From Lobulomyces angularis (lineage: Eukaryota; Chytridiomycota; Chytridiomycetes; Lobulomycetales; Lobulomycetaceae), in assembly GCA_027604685.1 (NCBI GenBank), contig JADHYX010000210.1, positions 18,125-37,637 of the forward strand: a stretch of 19,513 bases of DNA. The letters run 5' to 3'. A program made the translations under genes and the position numbers. The number at the start of each line of letters is the position of its first letter. Within the stretch, counting starts at the first letter, position 1. A model generated the notes under the pieces. The model did not search any database. It saw nothing but the letters and a program-made list of their open reading frames with translations, and had not been told where the DNA came from. This document shows positions 1-7,897 of the stretch, piece by piece.

Positions 1-84
1 ATAAATCTTTGAAAAAATATATAATAAAAAAATATATATATCTATATTAATTTTTTTTCAGTAAAAAAATTTAAAATTATAAAA

Positions 85-1227
85 ATGGCTCGTTTGATGC
101 AAGCTTCTAAAATACCCAACAAAATAAAGAGAGAAGATGTTTACAACAAAATTAGAAGTCAAAAAAATAAAGATAAACTATTAAAAAGAAAACAGCAGAA
201 AAAAGAGGAAGAGTTGGATCCAAGTTTGAAAGAGGAAAGGTTGAAAAATAATTTGCCAAATACTTTAGAAAACACTAGAGAATTTGATGAAACTATTGTA
301 GAAGATGATGAAGAGGTAAATTTTTATTTATATTTGCGATGACTTTTTTTTTATATACTATTAATAACAAAAATAATTTTTAGGTTTTAAAAGAGGAGGA
401 AATTGATGATTTTTCTCAGTACTTTAATGATAGCTTGCAACCAAAAATTTTAGTAACAACAAGTCGTAGGCCTTCCGCTAGGGTCTATGAGTTTGCGGAA
501 GAATTTTGCTCAATTTTTCCTGATGCAAATTTTGTAAAACGTGGGAGTCAATTCGAAATTAAAAAAATCGTTGACATAGCTATCAAGAGAGAATTTACTG
601 ACGTGGTTGTTATTAATGAGGATAAAAAAAAACCAAGTAACTATTGACAAGTTTGGGGATTGTTTTTATTAAAATTTTTTTTTTTTTTTTAAATCGCAGA
701 TGCTATAACAATTATACATCTTCCTGACGGTCCTACTGCATATTATAAACTTACCAGTATTATGTCAGCGAAGGAAATTCATGTATGTTTAAACCATCAG
801 GTTGTCTCAATTTTTATTTTTTATAGGGACACGGAAGAATGACACCTCACAAACCAGAATTGATCTTAAACAATTTTAACACAAGACTTGGACATACTAT
901 TGGTAGAATGTTTGCATCGCTATTTCCTCAAGTCCCTGAATTTAAAGGTAGGCAGGTTGCAACTTTTCATAATCAAAGAGACTTCATTTTTTTTCGTCGA
1001 CATCGTTATATCTTTGATAAAGAGGGTAAAAAATGTGATTTGCAGGAGTTAGGACCAAGGTTTACCTTGAAGTTACAAAGTTTACAAAAAGGTACATTTG
1101 ATACGAAATATGGAGAATATGAATGGGTTTACAAGGTATGAAATAATAGTATAACTTGAATTTACCTCTATGTAAATAATTTTTTTAGCCTGAGGCAGAG
1201 ACAAGTAGACGAAGGTTTTTTTTGTAG
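85..1227 (+). CDS. RPF1: RPF1-like Brix-domain 60S ribosome biogenesis factor
   Basis: Five exons read in phase: 85-315, 384-636, 700-782, 827-1135 and 1189-1227, giving 304 aa (yeast and human Rpf1 are about 295-350 aa). The N-terminal 80 or so residues are lysine-rich and charged. The Brix domain follows, opening with [18 protein letters not shown] and then [19 protein letters not shown]. The C-terminal part carries the strongest Rpf1 signature: [53 protein letters not shown] and YGEYEW, ending in TSRRRFFL. These distinguish it from the related Brix protein IMP4. Rpf1 is a nucleolar factor that binds pre-rRNA during 27S processing and large-subunit assembly (family knowledge). The start ATG at 85 sits in an A-rich context. 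A polypyrimidine-CAG at 51-61 could be the 3' end of a 5'UTR intron. Introns are 68, 63, 44 and 53 nt. The coding sequence appears intact. Confidence 0.95.
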
Positions 1228-1736
1228 TTGAAGGTTTATTGTTTCATATTTTCATAATTACATTTTACATTAGTAATATTACCTCTATTTTAATATTTCA
1301 ATCATAACAGATATTTTCAATTTTTCGATATAGAAAAACCAAGTTGAAATTTTATGTAACAAAATTTTTTTTTGTCGAGTTGGAAATAATTTTGACTACT
1401 ATTTTAACTTCCATTCACTATGAAAATGAAGTATACTTTTTTAAAAATCAAACAGAAAAGCACAATCTCCATAATTGAAGCAAAAGAAAACGTTGTGTAC
1501 TATTCTCATGACATAAAAATCTCAGAAATAAAAAAAAAAGAAAAATTTTGATTTTTTTTTTTTTTATGGATTTATTTATAGATGAAAAGTGGAATTTAAA
1601 TTAAAGTTTTGCAAAATATTTAGAACTAAAAAGAAAAAATGTAAAAAATTAAAAAATTTATGTAAAAAATGTTACACAAACTTTTTTCATTTGAATTTTA
1701 ATTTGGATATTACTAATATTTTTGATAAAAAAAAAA
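1228..1736. other. Intergenic region RPF1-CIAPIN1, no gene seen
   Basis: This is about 510 bp of very AT-rich DNA with several A and T runs. I found no convincing ORF, RNA fold or repeat. It presumably holds the RPF1 3' end and the CIAPIN1 promoter. A short reading frame begins at an ATG near 1567 but stops after 12 codons, has no clear donor site, and is not needed for the downstream gene. Confidence 0.6.
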
Positions 1737-2659
1737 ATGGTTTCTGGAGGCAGTAATGAATTACACTTAAGAATTGATTTGGCAACAGCAATTTCAAATT
1801 CTTCAACAGTTTTTGTTAGAGATTTAAATGAAGATAGTAGAAAAAATTTAAATTTGAATTCCTTTAACTCCTGCAAACTCTCCAAATCTAATGCCACATT
1901 GTTAAATTTAGAATACCTTTTTAAATTAATGAAATATAATGCTGCAATCTTTATTCTCTTGGAGCAGGGATATGCTCAAAATGAAGTTGAAGAAATAACT
2001 ACAAATCTAAAACTGGCCGGTTTTGTCAACCCAGCATTAAATAATAATGAGCATTATATCGAGGCGAAAAAGCCGGTTTATGAAGTTGGAAAGGTTACGA
2101 GATTGGTTAGAAAAAAGAAAGTTACTCCTGAAACAGGTTTTTTATTAAATATATCTTTCTTCTAGTCATTAAAGAAAAGGAAAAAATTTGGAAAATAAAC
2201 GTAAACGACAATGATGAGGAACAAATTGATGAAGATGACTTATTGGATGAAGCTGATTTAATGAAACCAACTCTTAAAAGTAAAAAAAAATATTTTTATT
2301 TAAAGTTAAAAAAAAAATTTACTAATATTATTTTATTTTAATAAGCCGCTTCTGATTGTGGGTCAGAGGTAGTGAAAGGAAAAAAGAAGGCATGCAAGAA
2401 TTGTGTGTGTGGTCTTGCTGAGGAGCTAGACAGAGAAGAGGAAGCGAAAATAGAGGTTATAAAGCCGAAGGCTAGTTTACCAAAATCTTCCTGTGGAAGT
2501 GTAAGAAGCCATAATTGATTTTTTTAATGATATTCATTTTTAATTATAATTTAGTGTTACCTTGGTGATGCTTTTAGATGTGATGGTTGCCCTTATTTGG
2601 GAATGCCTGCTTTTAAACCTGGTGAAAAGGTTACACTTTCCTTGACTGATGACATTTAA
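1737..2659 (+). CDS. CIAPIN1: Anamorsin/Dre2 (CIAPIN1), cytosolic Fe-S cluster assembly factor
   Basis: Exons 1737-2136, 2166-2279, 2346-2500 and 2555-2659 encode 257 aa. The C-terminal CIAPIN1 domain is unmistakable. Motif A is C176-x11-C188-x2-C191-x-C193, reading [16 protein letters not shown]. Motif B is C221-x2-C224-x7-C232-x2-C235, reading [20 protein letters not shown], followed by [10 protein letters not shown]. An acidic linker ([16 protein letters not shown]) precedes motif A, as in other family members. The protein takes electrons from the diflavin reductase Tah18/NDOR1 for cytosolic Fe-S assembly (family knowledge). The N-terminal methyltransferase-like region is shorter and weaker than in human anamorsin (312 aa). 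I chose the ATG at 1737, preceded by a run of A; the open frame extends only a few codons further upstream and without an ATG. Intron 1 is only 29 nt (2137-2165), and phase permits no longer alternative that I could find. A possible AATAAA lies at 2695-2700. Confidence 0.93.
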
Positions 2660-2849
2660 TGTTGAAGATTTTTTAACCTTATATGTTCACGAATAATAAA
2701 TTTTTTCTTTTGCATACCAAAATTGATGACAGCAATTTTTATTTTTTGTATATTATTAATAAATTTTCCAGTCGGTGCAAATGATTAGCAATTAAGAATT
2801 TAGATATTCTAATCAAAATATCATTCCCCAAAATTTTTTAAAATTTATT

Positions 2850-4643
2850 TTAATTAGTTTCATACTTTCTTTCTTTTTTAAATATATATCTTAACAAAAG
2901 ATTCCTATTCCAAATGCAAAAAATCAAAATCCATAGAAAACTTGTATAAAAAAACATCTCAACAAAAGGTCTTCTCCAAACTTTTGTAAAAAAAAAAAGC
3001 TTCAGCAGAAACCTTCTATTTTTCATTTTAAAAAAAAACTCATTCTCTTTTTCTACTAGGAATCTTTCATAAATTGAATCATAACTTTTATTTGTTGGAG
3101 GAAATTTTAAATAGTAACTATAATAATCATCTGGTGTAACGCTGACACCTAATATTTGATCAAGTGAATATTTACTAAATTTTTCAGGTATAAAAAAAAA
3201 AAAAAATGAAAAGATTATTTTGTAAATAGTTTTACGTGAGTGGAGCAACTGAGTAATTCCAAAAAAAATACCCATGGTATTTTCCATGCATCAAATCCAA
3301 ATCCTTTGGATTTAGCATTGAAAGAAGTTGTAACATTAAATAAAATCCTCTGGAAAAAGGTATGCCTTCTCCTTGGTGTTTCAATACTTTATCTTTCTTT
3401 ATAACAAAAGATTCTATGATAGAAAGGAATGGAATACAACTGAAAAAGCAAAAAAAAAAATTAAAAGAAGTCATAGAATCTATAATTTATAAATTACCGT
3501 AATTCTTTATTCCAACTTTCATTGATGTTCCCATCGAAACAAATGATAGTTAGAAAATGTGTATCAAACTGACTAAATATCATCGCTTTTATCTTTTTCC
3601 TTTCCTTCAAAACTGGGAATGAAGTAAACAAAAAATATTTAGCTACTTTTTCATTATCAATATCATCCAGTGCTTCTTTAATTGCTTCATAATGTGTGGT
3701 CGACTTGGTGGGTGTACTTGCAAGTGCTGTTTCCAAAGCCGTAATTCCTGCATCGATAAATACTGTTGGTGACTGTCCTTTTTTAATTATTGAAATCACA
3801 TTTCTATAATTTTTTATAATTTTTTCGTAAGCGAAAAGTTTTTACAAATTTGTTTCTAACCTTCTGCTGAAAAATTTAATTTGAATTCTTTCAATGGGAA
3901 CATAAGCTAAAATCTCTATAAATATTTTCATGGTCTCAATTGCAGTTTCAAAACTTGTTTTTCCAATCTTTAAAGGGCATGAGTCATTAGCAACAGTGTC
4001 ACTTGAATAACAATTAATTTCTTTTTTGTTTACTTTCAATTATTACTACTCGTTAGCAAATGAATCATCAATAACAAATTCTAACATCTGAAACTTTTCT
4101 AGTTCATAAAGCTTGGAAAGGAATCCAATTGGAATTTCATACAAAGAAAATAATTTTTGAATTGAGTTATAAAGCTCTAAACCATCAATTCCTATAAAAA
4201 AATAAGTTTGAGTGGAGGTTAAATGTACAAGTTAAAGCTTACCAACTTTTTTAAGATAAGTGTTCTACAAAATGGAAAAAAAAATTAAAATATCTATTAA
4301 AAACATATTTCTATTACATCTTCAATATTCTTTAATACTTTAATAGTAGTATCGGATAGAGGTCTTTCACAGACACCAGCTTTTTTTAAAGCATCATTAT
4401 ATTCAAGGTAATCTTGTAGAGTTGAGATGACTAAGAAGAGTTAAACTGCTACTTTAAAATAAAAATCTTTTATATACTTGGTAAAGCAGATTGGGCATTC
4501 ATCACAGTAGTCTTTTGCTCTTGCCATGTATTGTAGCAGGGATTTAATAATGTGACTCCATTGACAGTTTCGTATTTGGGAGGTTTTGACTTTAATGTAT
4601 TGGTTTCAACATAGGTTGGAGGTAGATCAGTGACATTCAACAT
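2850..4643 (-). CDS. von Willebrand factor A-like protein with degenerate metal site
   Basis: Eight exons join in phase on the minus strand: 4643-4478, 4430-4318, 4264-4243, 4191-4050, 4001-3861, 3803-3498, 3439-3236 and 3174-2850, giving 472 aa. The N-terminus carries two PPxY motifs (PPTY 8-11, PPKY 21-24), which are classic WW-domain ligands. A vWA-like core follows. Strand 1 with the metal-site loop reads FVIDDSFAND (about 139-148), where DxSxS has become DDSFA. The conserved threonine region is ASTPTK (225-227), and strand 4 reads YFLFTSF where the usual motif is TDG, so the second Asp is Ser256. The later block LKHQGEGIPF is typical of the C-terminal extension I associate with eukaryotic vWA proteins of this kind. 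Exon 8 adds a charged stretch and a hydrophobic segment (about 435-453) followed by a basic tail, suggesting a membrane anchor. Metal binding is doubtful and the function unknown. The gene is convergent with CIAPIN1 (190 bp between stops). Exon 3 is only 22 nt. Confidence 0.75.
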
Positions 4644-5450
4644 TTACAAAAAAATTTCAGAGGTTAGGAGTGAATAAGCTCTTCCTTTTATATGTAAGAT
4701 AAATAGAATTATTTAAAAATATATGCCGTTGGCAAAGAAAAACAAAAGCTTAGCGGCATTTTAAGGCACACAAGTTTCTTAAGCTGTAATCTGCTTTATA
4801 ATATTTGGAAAATATTTAAAGAGTTTATTGAAGAGGTCCTTATCTAATTTACTAAAGTTTTACAAAACACTATTGAACCTATTGAAATAGAAAGATTTAA
4901 TTCATAAATCATTATTATTTAATCAATAAAAAAACTTTTAAAAAAAAAATAAAAAAGTGAATTTTCAGCATTAATCAGGGTTATTGTAAAAATAGGTTTC
5001 GCCATATCAATGCCTTTGGCTTTTGGCTTGGTTTTCTCATTGTGGAATTGGTTGGCTAATTGGCTTTTTGGATGCAAGTGTAAGCCAAAGTCCCAATAAT
5101 TTAATTGGCTGGCTGTGGAGCAATCAAGCCATAAAGAGAAACTGGTGGAACAATAGGGTAAATGATTGATTTTTCCTTGCCAGGGTTTGCTAAGATTTTT
5201 TATCACTGATTTGTTACTAACCAAAAAAATCATGCTTTGTGAAATTGATAAGGTAACGTTGTTTACTTCTTATCATATGAACTATTTTTACTTTTAAAAT
5301 CATACTTTTTGTTGTCTAAAAAGTTTGGAAATTTTGCGTTTACCTGGTAATAGAAATTTATTATCAACAAAAATTCTTACTTAATTTTTTTTTTAAATAT
5401 TTTTATATTTTTTTCTATTTCATCTTTGATTTTTTTTTTTTGATAAAAAA
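4644..5450. other. Divergent intergenic region between vWA-like gene and sterol desaturase
   Basis: This is about 800 bp between two divergently transcribed genes, so it should hold both promoters. The first 300 bp and the last 220 bp are plain AT-rich DNA. The middle (about 4960-5215) has visibly higher GC content and recurring TTGGCT words, and is listed separately. I saw no gene that I can support, although the island is open on the minus strand for about 100 codons (5233-4919) and on the plus strand encodes a short hydrophobic stretch before a stop at about 5100. Confidence 0.5.
4960..5215. repeat. GC-richer TTGGCT-repeat island
   Basis: Within AT-rich intergenic DNA this patch has repeated TTGGCT words: five clear copies on the plus strand between about 5015 and 5116, and AGCCA at about 5081 and 5127 in the opposite sense. 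The copies are irregularly spaced, so this is not a simple tandem repeat. It could be a mobile-element fragment, a promoter-embedded repeat or a decayed exon. I do not recognise it. Confidence 0.4.
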
Positions 5451-6596
5451 ATGCAATTGCTTTATTTAGCATTGTTTTTTAATACCTTTATTTTTAGGTT
5501 TTTCCTTACCCTCATTGGCCTAATTTCATTAATGGTAAAGTAACCTATGTCAACTTTCAGATTTAAATGTAAGTTGTAGACTCTATCAGGTCTCTTGTTT
5601 TATAATACATATTGGAATCCAACTTTCGAACAATGGAAAATGAAGACCAATCCTAAATATCCAAATCCAAAAATGGTGAAGTTGGAAATTACTCAAATGG
5701 TATTTTATATGCTAAATTAAGCACCTTACTCATTAATGAATTTTTAGTTAAAAGGTTTACTTTCAGCCACCATTTGTCCCTCGATTTCGCTCTATATGGC
5801 TACACATCATATGTCAAACTCTTTTTGTGGGTTTGGAGGGTTCAGTTTATCATACAATTTGTTTACATTTGTACTAGTATGGATATTGACTGACTTTTAT
5901 GAATTTTTCTACCACAGACTGGGTCATACAACTGATTTAGGTAAAGATTTTTTTAATTAAAAGCTTCTTTATTTTATATTTTAGGCTGGTCACAACATAA
6001 ATTCCATCACAAGTTTTTCAATCCGACACCTTTTGCAGTTGTATGTCTAAAGTGTATAACTTATCTAAATTAATATATATATTTTTGTTCCTCTAGATAG
6101 CAGATGAATATATTGATCAATTTGCAAGAGCTTTACCTTTAGTATTTATTCCGATTTTAATTCCGATCAATTTAGGTATGTTTTTGTTAGTAAGTATTAT
6201 TTATTTTAATTGTTGCTAGATATGCTATTCTTCCAATATGCCATATTTTTTTATGGATACGGTGTCTATCTTCATTGGGGTCACGAATTAACATATATTG
6301 ATGCCCATCATCCATACATAAATAGCAGCTACCACCATTATGCACATCATGCATTAAGTGTTAAGAATAAACCATATTATACTGGATTTTACTTTAAAAT
6401 TTGGGATCAATTATTTGGTTCTTTATATAAAGGTGAATGTATCTGTTGCAAGTGTCTAAAAAATGAAAAAACCTTGGAGAAATTTAATGCTGTACAAAAA
6501 TACGATTATTCCTGTTTGTTAGATATTCAATTTTGGATTGATGAAGATGCATGGTACAAATCAAAAAGTGGTGTTACCTTTAAAAAAGAAGAATAA
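5451..6596 (+). CDS. Sterol desaturase / fatty acid hydroxylase superfamily membrane enzyme
   Basis: Six exons in phase (5451-5534, 5580-5699, 5748-5940, 5985-6040, 6097-6175, 6220-6596) encode 302 aa. All three di-iron histidine boxes of the family are present: HRLGH (124-128), HKFHH (137-141) and HYAHH (217-221), with surrounding NPTPFAVIADEY and HWGHELTYIDAHHPYINSSY. The first 50 residues and the segments around 100-117, 160-178 and 180-197 are hydrophobic, as expected for an ER membrane enzyme. It probably uses O2 and electrons from a cytochrome b5-type donor to desaturate or hydroxylate a sterol or lipid (family knowledge). The exact substrate, for example a C5 sterol desaturase reaction, cannot be read from the sequence. 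The ATG at 5451 follows a run of A and opens directly into the first membrane segment. The tail is cysteine-rich (GECICCKC at about 245-252). It is convergent with ureG. Confidence 0.88.
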
Positions 6597-6777
6597 CATG
6601 AGTGCTATATTTTATGTTTCTCAGCAATGTATATCTTATTTGGTTCTAGTTCACTTAAAAATAATGATGAAAAAATATGGACGCATATATTAATAAATAA
6701 ATAACTATTTTTTTAATCAATATTCAATATTTTTAATTCTCGAAGTATGTTTGGATATTTCGCGTATAATAAACTTC

Positions 6778-7803
6778 TTATAAAGGAGTACCAAAAAGAC
6801 TGGCACCTGAAGCTTTCCAAGCCTTTAGGATATGATCAATAATAACATCTAAGTTAACCTCATGTTTTACCTAATGAGTGGATTTATCAGTGAATGCAAA
6901 GTTAAAAATTATACTTGAGCAAATACAGTCGGTCCAACATTTCCTCTCATTTTTAAACTATCCCTGTCCATAACATCTAAATCAGCTCCCACCGCTGTTG
7001 CTAAGTCAGTTTTATTTATAATAAACAAATCTGACTGAGTTATTCCTGGACCTCCTTTTCTTGGAATTTTGTCTCCGCCAGCAACATCAATGATATCTGT
7101 AATCAAAAACAAAAAAAGTAAATACAAGATGAGAACATTTATTTACATATTATATAATCTGCTAATTCTCTTGAATAATTTGCGGCCAAATTATCACCAC
7201 CACTTTCAATAAACAAAAGCTGGCACTTGAACTTGGATTGGAGGTTTTCTAAAGCGGTTAAATTTGCGCTAATATCCTCGCGAATTGCTGCATGAGGACA
7301 ACCACCAGTTTCTATAGGAACAATCTTTTCTGGATTTGACAGCGCATTATTTCTTAGTAAAAATTCAGAGTCTTCTTTGGTAAAAATGTCATTTGTCACG
7401 CATGCAATGTTTAATTTTTCTCCTAACTTTTTACACAATCCCAATAATAAAGCAGTTTTTCCGCTTCCTACAGGACTAAATAAAAAATTTTTAATATTTT
7501 AAAATGGTAAATTTTTTTAGCTTTTTGTAACTTTAAGTATGACTAGTGAAGATCACGTTGTAATTAACAAAATTTTTCTCATAAAATTTACCCGCCAATT
7601 CCAACGGTAAAGGCACGTTCATTCCAATTTCTTGAACTGAAATCTGGCATGTCTCTTTCAGAGTAGGTGCCTGCATTTTCCAAATGTTCATGGGTGTGAC
7701 CGTGATCTTTCTCATGCGAATGATGATCGTGAGCATGAGAATGCTCCTTATCTTGCTGAACAGAAGAAAATGAAGATGGATATATGGAATAGGTAGTGTT
7801 CAT
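6778..7803 (-). CDS. ureG: Urease accessory GTPase UreG
   Basis: Four exons in phase (7803-7592, 7475-7147, 7096-6915, 6870-6778) encode 271 aa. Residues 21-40 are a histidine cluster ([20 protein letters not shown], 10 His in 20), as in plant and fungal UreG. The SIMIBI-class GTPase core follows: P-loop GPVGSGKT (71-78, split by intron 1), [29 protein letters not shown] with the conserved CPH nickel-site motif, [28 protein letters not shown], the base-specificity motif NKTDLA, and [15 protein letters not shown] at the end of the core. UreG hydrolyses GTP to drive nickel insertion into urease together with UreD and UreF; neither of those is in this window. The start is the only in-frame ATG upstream of the His cluster. 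The gene is head-to-head with urease, 94 bp apart. Intron 1 (116 nt) is the longest in the window. Confidence 0.96.
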
Positions 7804-7897
7804 AAAAAAGTAAAAGTCTTTCAAAAAATTTTTTATTATTTTCACATGTATTCTCACAATCTAAAAAAATTTTACAAAAAACCAATTACTTAGATCA
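7804..7897. promoter_or_regulatory. Shared divergent promoter of ureG and urease
   Basis: Only 94 bp separate the two opposing start codons, so both 5'UTRs and the core promoters must fit here or inside the coding regions. The sequence is AT-rich, with a CCAAT at 7882-7886 reading toward urease. No obvious palindromic operator was found. Co-regulation is an inference from geometry. Confidence 0.6.

Noticed and set aside
85..1227. Gene 1 as IMP4 rather than RPF1
   Set aside because: Both have a Brix domain, but [30 protein letters not shown] and the C-terminal [16 protein letters not shown] block are Rpf1-type and not IMP4-type.
3257..3279. A 23-nt GT-AG intron inside exon 7 of the vWA-like gene
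   Set aside because: Exon 7 is open without it. The two ways of splicing it either lead directly to the same stop or shift the frame away from exon 8, whereas the unspliced form joins exon 8 in phase.
3480..3497. An 18-nt intron in the vWA-like gene (GTAATTTATAAATTATAG)
   Set aside because: Using it leads to a stop within six codons. The longer 58-nt intron with a polypyrimidine-CAG acceptor restores frame and homology.
4723..4759. Inverted repeat ATGCCG...CGGCAT as a structured RNA or terminator
   Set aside because: The stem is only 6 bp with a 25-nt loop and no supporting pairing, which is compatible with chance.
4919..5233. Minus-strand open frame of about 104 codons
   Set aside because: It has no ATG in good context and no recognisable domain, and it ends in a low-complexity poly-Phe/Lys stretch. 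Reported only as part of the repeat island.
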